NCBI GenBank assembly: GCA_963971425.1
Contig: OZ020516.1
Span: forward strand, 16,232,593-16,296,592
Origin: Bryoerythrophyllum caledonicum
Lineage: Eukaryota; Streptophyta; Bryopsida; Pottiales; Pottiaceae
Direction: 5' to 3'
DNA length: 64,000 bases
Shown here: positions 46,401 to 56,224 of the stretch, piece by piece
Numbering within the stretch: the stretch's first letter is position 1
Layout: the number at the start of each line of letters is the position of its first letter
Notes under the pieces: generated by a model
Told to the model about the DNA's origin: nothing
Database searches by the model: none
Seen by the model: the letters and a program-made list of their open reading frames with translations, nothing else
Program-made: the position numbers and the translations under genes

Positions 46401-48503
46401 GGAGAATCCAAGGTCAGCACAAATTTGATAAAAATGAAAGGTCTTTTTTGAAAGAAAAATCATCATAGTTCATAGAATGTACATTATTTCATATTTTACC
46501 AAAATACTATAAAATTCCTAACAACATAATGAACTATAGTAACAGTTTAATTTTAAAAAAAAAACAACTAAAGTAACCTGTTTTCTTCCAAGTTTTTTTC
46601 ATTTGTTGTTTAGAGATACAATTGTATTTTGGCTTGGCTTTTTGGCAGGAAGACAAAGAGTGTGGTTTGGCGATGGCGGCTGCTGAGGGACTTGGAATCA
46701 TTTTAAAAGACTCAGATGTGTGCCTAAACAAAGCACATCATGCTGTGATTCGACCCTTGTATAAACAACGTTTCTTCAACAGCATGTTGTCGCCTCTTTT
46801 AGAAGCTGTGCGGTCACAAAGTGACACCCAAGTGAAGTAAGTTACCTGAAACTATGTATATGCTTCTTCTATAAGTATGTATTAGAGAGGGACCTTTGAA
46901 TGTCTCACTCCTGAGTTTCCAAATTCAATCACCTTATACTGATCATGAAATGGGACATTACTAAAATAGTCACTTTTATCTGATAGTCTTTGCTAATTTT
47001 GTGGCAGGTTGTGGCTATATCGAGGTATAGGACAGTTAGTTTCCGGCACTCCTCATGTTGCACTCCTTGCTGACGGTGCAAAGGTTAGTATACTGATTGA
47101 AGCATTTGTTTGTGGCATTGATCATACACAAATTTGGTTAAAAAAGTATAATAGAGTCATTTGTGAAGTGAGGCAGAGATGCCACGAGTTTTGACCTTTT
47201 TTCCTTTCTCATTCAAGAAAATCAGTCCTCAGTAGCCCTCAATCAATCTATAAGAAGAAAATGGCAGCTAAGATTCATGATCTCTCCTCCTTCATTCTAA
47301 AGACCACCAAGCTTTTCCAAGGATTCTAGTTGAGGGACCACCAAGCTCTTCTATTGATCCAATAGCTATCAAGAGTAGTCTAAAGAGGGGGATAACTTTG
47401 TGTGACTTGAAAAACAACTCAAATACTGGGCAACTTTTTTTTTCGTGGGCAGGTTTTTCCTGTCATTTTGGGGACACTTTCATTCCTGTGCTCTGATCCA
47501 CGTGACGCCGACCTCTTACTCTCAACGTTGCTGGCACTCTCAGCGTTCCTTGTGGACGCAAATCAAGGTGAGATTATTCTCAGTTCAAGTTCTCTGTATT
47601 CTTTCTTGATCAACCCTTAAACGTCAGTCGGGAACCCGTATTTTACTCTATAGACTACAAAAAATGTAATATAGTTTAGCTTGGCTGATACCTTGGGATT
47701 GAAGATTCTTCAACTAACATCTTGCAGTTGGAGGTCATTTCTGAACCTTATCATGTTAGAATACTGTGGCCACCGGTGGCACCTTCTGACGTTTAAGGGT
47801 TAATTACCAATCCTTACCTCTTGAGGTGTACGTTGACCAGGGAGACCTGTGGCAGCAGAGCATGTGTCCAGCATTGTGAAGCGAATGCTCACCTTGATCC
47901 AGTACCAGTACTCTGTTGTAAGTCTTGATCCGCATTTCTTTTAAAATTCTTATCATTGGATATGTTTAGCCTCATTTGTGGGGTTGGCCTTCAGCTTGTT
48001 CGAGAAACAGCTCTTCAATGCTTGGGAGCTGTGGTTGGCCTTCCTTACTCTCGAGTCTACCCTTTACGCACTGAGGTTTGTACCTTCCACTTTCAGAATG
48101 AATGATCATCCTAATTGCAACTAATTTTCATCAAAGAACGCTGTAGAGTCTCGTCAGCTTATGATGATCTGAACATGGACAGGTGTTAAAAGCGCTCTCA
48201 GCTGCTTTAGATGACAAAAAGCGAGTTGTGCGTAAGGAAGCTGTGCGTTGCCGTCAAGCTTGGTATGCTTTCTAGTCCCTCTCTACAGATGTTGTAAGAC
48301 TTAGACTACATATGCTCTCAGTAGTACCAGTCTTGCGTACATAGAAAGTAAATATGCACTGATCAGGATTTTTGGTCCCCCAAACGAACACTTGTTCTTT
48401 CAAGGGTTAAGATCATGACTAACCTAAGAACTGAAATGACTATAAATCCTCCTCAAAAGTTGACAAGCTGCCCATTTGCAGGACCCTGGTTGCGTCCAAG
48501 TAG
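40491..48503 (+). CDS. MMS19: MMS19 homologue, cytosolic Fe-S cluster targeting factor (22 exons)
   Basis: HEAT-repeat scaffold of the cytosolic iron-sulfur assembly (CIA) targeting complex, which delivers Fe-S clusters to DNA polymerases, XPD-type helicases and related enzymes. Exons: 40491-40553, 40805-40867, 41217-41271, 41378-41475, 41560-41718, 42008-42067, 42345-42533, 42619-42672, 42945-43031, 43390-44002, 44155-44522, 44813-44889, 45145-45241, 45450-45764, 46194-46412, 46649-46836, 47008-47083, 47453-47567, 47841-47917, 47995-48075, 48183-48262, 48482-48503. All introns are GT-AG and phases agree. The sum is 1051 codons plus TAG, normal for the family (about 1030-1130). Diagnostic stretches are LGTYLTTTDNIVRARG near the N-terminus, FCIPLLLEKLSSSLRSAK in the N-terminal domain, and the C-terminal EAVRCRQAW. 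The ATG context is GCGATGG. Many introns hold repeat T. Intron 14 has a 71-bp TTAA element and intron 18 a group B MITE. Confidence 0.95.
41050..41072 (+). promoter_or_regulatory. Telomere-type (TTTAGGG) repeat in MMS19 intron 2
   Basis: Two and a half tandem TTTAGGG units close to the gene 5' end. Telo-box motifs are known in promoters and first introns of plant translation and housekeeping genes. Function here is inferred only. Confidence 0.5.
41755..41930 (+). repeat. Repeat T in MMS19 intron 5
   Basis: Contains CCCCTCTTTTCCTCATTC, ATAGTTACTAGGTCAA, GTGGTCTTTAAACTCAAG and a right end AAAGAGGGGG to TTTTGGGTGACTT. The CCCTCTTT and AAAGAGGG ends are inverted. Confidence 0.6.
42155..42330 (-). 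repeat. Repeat T in MMS19 intron 6
   Basis: GAGAGCTTGGTGGTCTCTAA and TTGCCTCACTATAG blocks match, in the opposite sense, the copy in intron 17. Confidence 0.55.
43105..43265 (-). repeat. Repeat T in MMS19 intron 9 (core duplicated)
   Basis: The AGAGCTTGGTGGTCTCA core is followed by a second partial copy, AGAGGGCTTGGTGCTGTCTA, within 40 bp. Confidence 0.5.
44555..44770 (-). repeat. Repeat T in MMS19 intron 11
   Basis: Carries GGTTACTAGATCAATAGAAG, GAGCTCGGTGGTCTCCAAAC, and the right end GAGAAAAGAGGGGGTAACTT plus TGGGTGA. It fills most of the 290-bp intron. Confidence 0.65.
44920..45115 (+). repeat. Repeat T in MMS19 intron 12 (opposite orientation to intron 11)
   Basis: The reverse complement of the intron 11 copy over CCCTCTTTTCTCACCATTAA, ACCTCTCAAT and GAGACCACCAAGCTCTTCTA. 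It fills most of the 255-bp intron. Confidence 0.65.
45300..45415 (+). repeat. Repeat T fragment in MMS19 intron 13
   Basis: Carries TTTAACCTCTTTTCTCATC and AAGATTCATGACCTCTCCTT, blocks shared with intron 17 and with 36880-37065. Confidence 0.55.
45916..45986 (+). mobile_element. 71-bp TTAA mini-element in MMS19 intron 14
   Basis: TTAA at 45912-45915 and 45987-45990. It is almost entirely inverted repeat: CCCCTGAAGGCCCAAGAG opposite CTCTTGGGCCTTTCGG, with an inner GAGTCCCCCGAGGGGACTC palindrome. It combines the group C terminus with the hairpin found near the G ends. Confidence 0.8.
47125..47405 (+). repeat. Repeat T in MMS19 intron 17 (longest copy)
   Basis: Runs from GTGAAGTGAGGCAGAGAT through AAGATTCATGATCTCTCCTC and a doubled ACCACCAAGCTCTTC block to AAAGAGGGGGATAACTTTG and GTGTGAC. 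It fills most of the 369-bp intron. Confidence 0.65.
47614..47799 (+). mobile_element. Group B MITE, copy 7, in MMS19 intron 18
   Basis: Perfect 14-bp inverted ends (CCCTTAAACGTCAG and CTGACGTTTAAGGG). Flanks are TCAA (47610-47613) and TTAA (47800-47803). At 186 bp it is shorter than other copies. Intact ends suggest a young insertion. Confidence 0.85.
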
Positions 48504-50042
48504 AACCTGGGAAGTTGAGAAACCAGGCTTCAGTCTACAGGTTGAGAGTTGAGAACACAACCAGCTGATTTCTGGAGGTGAGTCTCATTTTGTAGAGTTG
48601 TTCCGTTTCACTATCTATAGAGGTAATCTGTATCCGATGTACTTTAGAAACCAAATTGAAATATTTTAGGGTGAAACCCACATTGGTCATCTAGCCTGGT
48701 TTCAGATTCTCATGTTGTGGAGGGAACACCATCTCGAGGTCGAGCTAGCTGAACCTGTCTAGGGTTTAGGGCTCCCATTCTATGACCTACTACCCTAAAC
48801 CCTAAACGCCCGGAGCATGTGAAGGTCTCCTTGCATATGAAGCTGCAGAAGGTAGAAAACACGCTTCAGTGGTAGATGAAGGTCTTAGTACTTGTTTTTC
48901 CTTACCCTAAGTGGAGGTCTACTTCGTACATAATTAATTCAAAATGGCCGGTGTCCGAATTTCTTGGAAAATACATACATTTTGTCTAAGGTGATACCCA
49001 TGTGATGCCAAGGTCATACTCATATAATATCTATGTGATACTTGTGTAATATCTAGGTGATACCCATTAAGTCCAAACCTCTGTGCGAGGAAAAATTAAT
49101 TAATTTGACACAAGGTTGTTGAACTAGACCTTGGGGTACGGTATCTCAACGTTGACTTTGTCTTGTATTTGGGAAAAAAAGATATTGATCATCACAGCCT
49201 TACGCACATAATGTTGCAACCCTTACGAGGCTCTTCCCTTTTGTCAGCAAGATGTGCTAATAAGTCGATCAGTTACGTATGGTAATGGGTTACCTTACGT
49301 GGCCGGTTGTGGGGTCCGTCGGATTTTGCTAATCGACGGCTGAAGATGGGCCCTTGAAATTTGGCTGACGATTGAGATTCTGTGCTGCAAGGAGTTGGTT
49401 AGCCTCCTCTTTGCCAACCACGTGCTGCCATGTATTCGAAATTTTACCCATGACCCGTTACAGTGAGGGGGAAAGTCGTTGTAAGTTGGAGGAAATGGCC
49501 TAAAAAGAATCAATTGTTAACCATTGGCAAGGGTGCTCTAGGCAGCTACTCTGACGGTAGTTGAACGTCCAAAGGTCTACTTGATAGGGAATGCAAGTCG
49601 GGCAACCACTCCACTCCGTCCGTGGGATGGTCTTAGAGCAACTCCATCTCTAGTGCCAGCCTGGCCATGGTGGGCTAAGGGACGCTTGGAGATGAATCCC
49701 ACCGTTGACCGTTGGTTCAAGCCTAGTCAAAATGGGGAAAACATACTTTATGTACGAATTGACGTAAACTTGACTTCCGAACGAGAACGCAAAGTCAACT
49801 CAATGTGTGAGAACACGAGGTAATCGTTCGGCCTACTACACAGTGAGCACTTGTTGGTTACACCACTTCGCATTGATCTGATGTGCACTTGGGAAAATGT
49901 GGGTTTGTGGTGTCAGTTTGCTATGTTAAGGCCAACCTTGTGACCGGGACGTCGGCCCGAACCTCGTGGTGGGGAAACTTTCTATAGAATCTGCACCAAT
50001 CAAGTAAATCTGCCGGGAGCCGATGCCCATGTGGACATGCTC
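48504..50042. other. MMS19 downstream region, no further gene seen
   Basis: Includes an inverted pair of telomere-type repeats (GGGTTTAGGG at about 48761 and CCCTAAACCCTAAAC at 48791-48806) and a degenerate run of GTGATACC/TATCTATGTGATAC units at 48990-49065. Open frames at 49295-49823 lack domains. Confidence 0.5.
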
Positions 50043-50046
50043 TTAA

Positions 50047-50529
50047 CCCTTTAAGGCCAATGAGCTTTTCTAGCCCGTGAGAATCTACAAGTGTTCCATA
50101 TCATGTAGAATAACATCTATGCATGAGGTACATTTTATCACAACCCCCATTTACAAAAATCACTATGGCTCGCCAATGCTTGCACCGATTGTTGTGGCAA
50201 TCTTCTCATCATATGCCCATCTTCCTCCACCTCTTTCTCATTGTTTAACCCTTGAACGTCAGTCGGGAACCGTATTTACATGTGAGTATTTTACTCTACA
50301 GAATACCAAAAAAGTACTAGAGTCTAGCAAGACTTACACCTTCGGATTGAAAACTCTTCAACTAACATCTTTCATTTGGAGCTCATTCTAGTATCTTAAC
50401 CTTATCATGTTCAAATACAACAATATACATGTAGAATACCATGGCCACCAGCAACACCTTCTGACAATCATGGAGGTGGCATGTAGCAGTTGCTATGAAG
50501 ATTATCGTACCGAAACGATCCAAAATGGG
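50047..50529 (+). mobile_element. Group A MITE, copy A4, split by a group B insertion
   Basis: TTAA at 50043-50046 and 50530-50533. Starts CCCTTTAAGGCCAATGAGC. The A sequence follows A3 up to CACCTCTTTCTCATTG, is interrupted by a B copy, and resumes at TCATGGAGGTGGCATGTAGC to GATCCAAAATGGG. Confidence 0.8.
50249..50466 (+). mobile_element. Group B MITE, copy 8, nested in A4
   Basis: Left TTAA (50245-50248), CCCTTGAACGTCAGTCGGG start, and a B-type body ending CACCTTCTGAC, where the last bases of the right terminal repeat are lost. Confidence 0.8.
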
Positions 50530-50787
50530 TTAACCCTTTAACGTCGGGCTAGCTATGGCACAACCATCAATCTACAAGCGTAGTAGACGATACGTTTTGG
50601 AATCTATAACACTCATAGATGATGGTCGCACCATAGCCAACCCGGTCAAGAGGGCAACATGAGCGGCAAGGACGGCAAAGCCTCAATCCTAAGGGCTCAA
50701 AGGAAATGAGTATCCACCCTCCAAATACTCTCAAAATATATTCAGGCTTTGATACCCAAATTGCGTTAATCCCCTACTAGGTGGCGC

Positions 50788-50878
50788 TCTCCAAGAAGAA
50801 GAAGAACTCCGGTCCCCCAAAGTGAGGCCTGCGTGAATAAAGTGTCTGTTCATTCCACCACTAAATCCATGCCCAGGT
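50788..50878 (-). mobile_element. SINE-like S element, copy 6, 5' truncated
   Basis: (GAA)n followed by ACTCCGGTCCC, GCGTGAATAAAGTGTCTGTT and CTAAATCCATGCCCAGG, in reverse orientation. The head is missing, as expected for 5'-truncated retroposition. Confidence 0.65.
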
Positions 50879-51102
50879 AACCCCTCCCACGCAACCAAAA
50901 TACTTGTACGAATATCCCACGTTTAGTCTTCCGAATCCTCCTCTCCTTTTCTGTCTAATCTGCTTCCTGGACCTTCTCCTCCGACTCGTCGTCGTTGTCG
51001 TTTTGGTGTACATTCATTGCTTGTAAATGTGTTTGCGGCCTCGAGGTCGGGTTTTAGGACCTCTTTGCAAGCAATAGTAGCTCACCTCAAGCGCTAGCAG
51101 CA

Positions 51103-54100
51103 ATGCCTCGCAAGTGGAAGCAGCCAGATTATGACGACGACGACGATGGTTATGGGGATTACGATTACGATGACTACTATGACGACGACGACGATGGCCG
51201 GCTCAACACTCCCACTACTGCGACTATGTCCACGTCTATGCCCCAAGGTGAGTAGTGCTTTGGCCCATCTCTACTCACTTTTCAGGTTGGGATGAATTCG
51301 ACTCGGAACATCATCATTTGTTGTTTAGGGTTTAGGGTCGTGGGTCCTGCGAGTTTTAGGGTTAGGGCTACATACTTATGTAGCTGTGACTTCCGAGGCG
51401 GATAAGGAGCGCCTCTTGCAGCACTCCTGTTGCTTCCGCAGTTTAGGTTTTCTTCGTCGTTCAGGTTGGGATGAATTCGACTCGGAACATCATCATTTGT
51501 TGTTTTAGGGTTTGGGGTCGTGAGTCCTGCGAGTTTTTGGGGTTAGGGTTTAGGTTTTCTTCGTCGTCCATCTCTACCCGCTTTCAGGTTGGGATGAATT
51601 AGGCTCGGGACGTTATTTTTTGGTTTGGGTTTAGGGTTTAGGGTTTCGGGTCGTTAGTCCTGCGAGTTCTTGTGCTTTGATATGTGCTTGTCATCGAGGG
51701 TTTTCTGATGATTCCGTTTGTTGGAGAGTTTTTAGGTGATTCTCAATGCTCCACATCTTTACAACAGCCTACTACTGTTGTAGTTCCATTTGAAGAGCCA
51801 GGTGAGACTGTGGAGGAAGGGTTTTGGAGTTGCCCAGTGTGCACATTCGAGAATCCATCGGATAGCTTGGCTTGCGACATTTGTGATACCCCGCACGAAG
51901 TCGAAGCCAGCAGTGAATCAGCGCCTTTGAAAGAGGAAGGTACATTTTGTGTTACTATTATGTTTCTGTCCCGTTCCTGGCCTCCTCTTGTTTTTTGGAT
52001 TTTTATTTATTTGCGGTAGTTGTGGTGCAGTCAATGAACACTTGGAACACTGAGCTAGTGCATAATGTTGAATAGGAATCATTATGTACCTGATGTAGTG
52101 TCAGGTGGCAGAATATAAGGTCGTTGGAAAGGAATTCAGTAACTGAATGAATGCTTATGCTCTCTGCAGCCAATGATGTGCCTAAAATCCAGCGCGTTTC
52201 ACTTCTTGCAAAAGCTCTTTTCAAACCAATGACTGCAGCTGAATCTCTTCTAAGTGATACAACTTCGGTCTTACATCATAAACCTTGGGACCAAGTGTCG
52301 GACTCTTCATCACTTAGTTCGAAAATAGGTGAGAACGAATTACGTGATAATAAAGAATATTGTTTAGGCTTGGAAGATCTTAGTGGTCTCTCAATATTTA
52401 GGTAATATTTCTGCAGTACGAAGATCATCAGAACTCTCACTTATTCGTGTGTATGAAATTCAGCGCAGTCTCGAATGGAGGGAGCATTAATGTCTTCCAT
52501 TTTTCTATGTCCTATTAGTCCTAGAGGCAGTTATGGTTGGAGTTAAGACATGGTAGGAGAGGATAAGAGTGCAACATTGGTAAACTTCAAGGATAACTCT
52601 ATTGTGCGGTTTTTCGTTCATTGTCCTTTTTGTGTGTAGAACAATGCCCTAGTTGCACTAGTATTCGATGCTGTGCTTCCCTCTTGAACCCAATCCTATT
52701 TAACAGGTAAATTGGTTATGTGTGCAGTGCCATTTAAATTTGATACTCCTTCTCCAGACGAGAAGAAAACAGCAGCTCTTGGGCTAAAAAAACCACCTAC
52801 TAGTGAGAATTCCTGCCTCTTTACTGTCATTAAGTCTAAGTTCTGCTTGCTTCAGTGTAAGTATATTCCAGATGTTGAATCTTATGTCACATGTCCTGTT
52901 TTGCACGTTGATTTTTCTTGCTCTCTCTAGTACAAGTGATTGTGTGAATTGAACCTGTGAGTTTTATTATTTTTCTTAAATTGCTCGTGGTTGTTCGCAG
53001 GAGTTGCCCAAAGTTCTGATCATGTACTGATGAACGCTAGAACGAGTATGGCTCGGGCTGGGGCTTCGACAGTAAGAAATACAGCAGTTCCTAAACCGAG
53101 CACACCAGGTTTACCTTTGGGGACAGAAGCTAGCGCGAGCTCGAGTCAAGTGGGAAACCGGAGCTCGTCTGCAGTATCTTCAGCACCAAATGAACTTGCT
53201 GAAAATCTGAAGGATCTAACAATTGAATCTTACGTTCCAGACTCTTGGATGTTGCAAGGTTCAAGTGTTGACTCTAAGCAGCTTCTACATCTCATTGTGG
53301 TATACATACTATTCACATTCTTTGTCATGTAGCATTCATTTGGTATTTGGATTTTCTTGTAGCTCAAGCATAATTCTTTTATGGATCGTAGGTCGGACAC
53401 GTTGATGCTGGGAAGTCTACCCTTATGGGCCGTGTGTTATATCTCCTCGGTCGAGTTTCTCAGAAGGAGATGCACAAGAACGAAAAGGAATCTAAGCAGC
53501 AGGTAACTTACTTCTGTTTGATTTGAGGCAGTTGTTGCAACTACCTTTCTTGGTTGTATTTTTTTTTCTTCCAGTTTTTCTAATTTTGATGTGATGACTA
53601 ACAGGGCAAGGGCTCATTTGCATATGCATTTGTTCTAGACGAGGGAGCAGAAGAGCGTGCACGTGGAGTAACAATGACAGTGGCTGTAGCTCACTTTGAA
53701 ACGTCAAAGCTGCGTGTTGTGCTTCTAGACGCTCCGGGTCACAAGGATTTCGTGCCCAACATGATCTCTGGGGCATCTCAAGCAGATGCGGCTATTCTGG
53801 TGGTGGATGCATCTACGGGCGCATTCGAAGCAGGTCTGGAGGGCGGAGGGCAAACAAGGGAGCATGCGCAGGTAGTGAGGAGTTTGGGTGTGGAACAGTT
53901 GATTGTGGCTGTTAACAAGTTGGACACTGTGGGTTTTTCCAAGGAACGATTTGATGTCATTAAGAGCACATTGCAACCTTTGCTGAAGCAATGTGGATTC
54001 AAGGATGGTTCCGTATCCTGGGTCCCTGTCAGTGCAGCTGATGGTCTCAATCTTACCACCAGAGCAACTGAGCCATCATTGAAAACATGGTTGGTCCTTC

Positions 54101-55534
54101 TTCCATTCTCCTCACGAAGAATCTGATAAATTGTCTTTACCTCTTTCTATTTGAGAATTTTACAATGATGATGTAGCGTGGTTTGTTTATCATGCGTTGC
54201 TTGTCCTGACTGAAACGAACATCTCGTGGTTTTTTCAGGTATCATGGGCCTTGTTTATTAGAGCTGGTAGACTCACTGGAGCCCCCTCCGAGGCTTATTT
54301 CCAGGCCTTTGCGCATTGTAATTGCTGATGTTATGAAGACTCGAGCTCTTGGACCCTGTGCATTTGGTGGTAAGCTTGAAAGTGGCGCCATGCAAACTGG
54401 CACCAAGGTTAGTAATCCAATTTTCATCTTCACTCAGTTTTATTAAACTGCAGATGTGTTGATTACAGTTGATCTCCAGGATAAGTACGGTTTGTAAACA
54501 CGGATGGTCTGTTGATGAATATATTTTCTCTTCACCAGCAATTACACTGTGGTGGTTTTTCTACTGTGACTGAAGCAAGTAGCATCTCACTGGTATGGCA
54601 GGTTCGAGTGATGCCCAGTGGTAAAGTCGCCACAGTGAAGAGTATAGAACGTCAGGGTGTCCATTTGGCAGTTGCGAGGGCTGGAGAGGGAGTGGATGTA
54701 GGACTAAACGGCCTAGACCCTGGGATGTTGGCTCCAGGTGGGGTTGTTTGTCACCCTGACTACCCGGTTCCTGTAGCTACCCGGTTCCAGGTCCAACTCC
54801 TCACCCTGGACATCAGGATCCCCATCCTCAAGGGCTCACAGGTTTGTTCTAACACAATCCGTTCATGTGACAACTACACTGATTTTGATGTTTAGTGTCA
54901 TGGGCAGTAAATGACTTGTCAATGCTATAAGTTTTCACTCTTGATGAATATTTATAACAAAGAGCGACGAGAAGCTGTCATGTTCAGTATCTTGGACTGT
55001 GTTATGACGTTTTTTTCTTCTCTTTACACGACTTGGATTGTCATTAACAGCCCATGATGGTTTTGCAGGTGATTTTGCATGTCCATCATGCACGCCAGCC
55101 TGCCACAGTTGGTCAGCTGGTGTCCTTGTTAGACCCCAAGAAAGGCACCGTGTTGAAACAACGTCCTCGACACCTGACTGCCAATCAAAGTGCCATTGTG
55201 GAGGTAGGACGTTTGTTTTTCTCCTGTGCACGTGTAGTGTTAAATTCCTTATTACTTCTGTTTTTGATTTTCTCCTGTGAGGATGTGGATTGAAATCAAC
55301 ATTGCTCTCATTGTTTTTTTTGTTTTGTTTTATATGGATGATTTCACAAGTTCACATTCAAATCATTTACTGATTGGAGCTGATGAGATATGTATGGTTT
55401 TGCAGATAGTACCTGATGAGGGGGTATGTATTGAAAAATACACAGATTTTCGAGCTCTTGGGCGAGTAGCTTTGAGAGAAGGGGGAAAAACCATAGCTGT
55501 TGGCATAGTCACAATGATTTTAGATAGAGAATGA
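51103..55534 (+). CDS. HBS1: HBS1-like translational GTPase with RanBP2-type zinc finger (11 exons)
   Basis: EF1A-family GTPase. HBS1 acts with Pelota/Dom34 in the cytosol to rescue stalled ribosomes and start no-go and non-stop mRNA decay. Exons: 51103-51247, 51736-51939, 52170-52328, 52728-52802, 53001-53299, 53392-53502, 53605-54089, 54239-54407, 54602-54841, 55069-55203, 55406-55534. They give 716 residues with all phases consistent. The N-terminus (about 8-32) is an Asp/Tyr acidic tract. A RanBP2-type zinc finger C81-C84-C95-C98 with W79 and N88 follows. A Ser-rich linker comes next. The GTPase starts at G1 GHVDAGKS (296-303), with G2 RGVTMT (T354), G3 DAPGH (373-377), G4 NKLD (435-438) and G5 SA (474-475), and EF-Tu-like beta-barrel domains to the end. 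Plant HBS1 genes with such a zinc finger are known. A SKI7-like short isoform by alternative splicing is possible but not visible here. Confidence 0.95.
51280..51675 (+). repeat. Triplicated intron-1 segment with telomere-type repeats
   Basis: Three diverged copies (about 51282, 51463 and 51585) of CAGGTTGGGATGAATT, then CTCGG, TTTAGGG runs, GGTCGT and TCCTGCGAGTT. Each copy brings one to three TTTAGGG units. It lies in the first intron of HBS1. Confidence 0.75.
54877..54965 (+). mobile_element. Group H MITE, truncated, in HBS1 intron 9
   Basis: TA followed by CACTGATTTTGATGTTTAG and GTGTCATGGGCAGTAAATG, matching the left half of 27475-27670. No right end present. Confidence 0.6.
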
Positions 55535-56224
55535 CAACTGCATGTACACCTACCTATGAATTTTTTTTCCGTTGGCGATATTTAATCAACTAGTTCTAAC
55601 TTGAGTTGATTGAGATCATTGGCAAGCTGTTCCATTAACTTGGTAACTCCCAAGAGTGAGGAAAGAGTAGCGTTATAAATCAATAACTTTGGGTTTGATT
55701 GTTTGACTATTGAACTTGAGAGTGTGTGCTTATCGTCACAGGCACGGCATCACCATCTCGATGAAAGCTTCGTGAGCCGGATGAAGAATACCACTTCTCT
55801 CCATCTATCGGTTTGCAATATCGATGAGAACATGTAGGAATGTGTTGCCCATTGTCATAATCTGCGAACTTGTTTAGGGAGTGGCTCACTCACAAACGTT
55901 GTAAACCCCATATTGCAAAGGAAGATTACACCTCATAACTATGATGAGCAGACCAAGAATAGTACTATAAATCAAACAAGAGACCTTACTGAATGTTTTG
56001 GGTGACTTTTCAAATAACTCTCAACACTTAATTTGATCTAACTTGATCATTCCATACTTCAATAACTAAATATTTCTGTAACGAGACATGGTAGAATGAC
56101 TGACCATGAGAATCTCTGGAATAAACGTGAGATGACCATAATCAGCTCCAAAACTTGTGGATAAGCTTTGGTTGCTTCTTCGTTTGCATATCATCAGAAT
56201 TCAACCGATAGATAAAGAAATGTG
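55535..56224. other. Convergent intergenic region of HBS1 and the TNL gene
   Basis: About 0.7 kb of AT-rich 3' flanking DNA with weak resemblance to repeat T (TGGGTGACTTTTCAAATAAC). No gene seen. Confidence 0.5.

Noticed and set aside
48755-48810. Chromosome-end telomere
   Set aside because: Only a few TTTAGGG units in inverted orientation inside gene-bearing DNA, so interstitial and not terminal.
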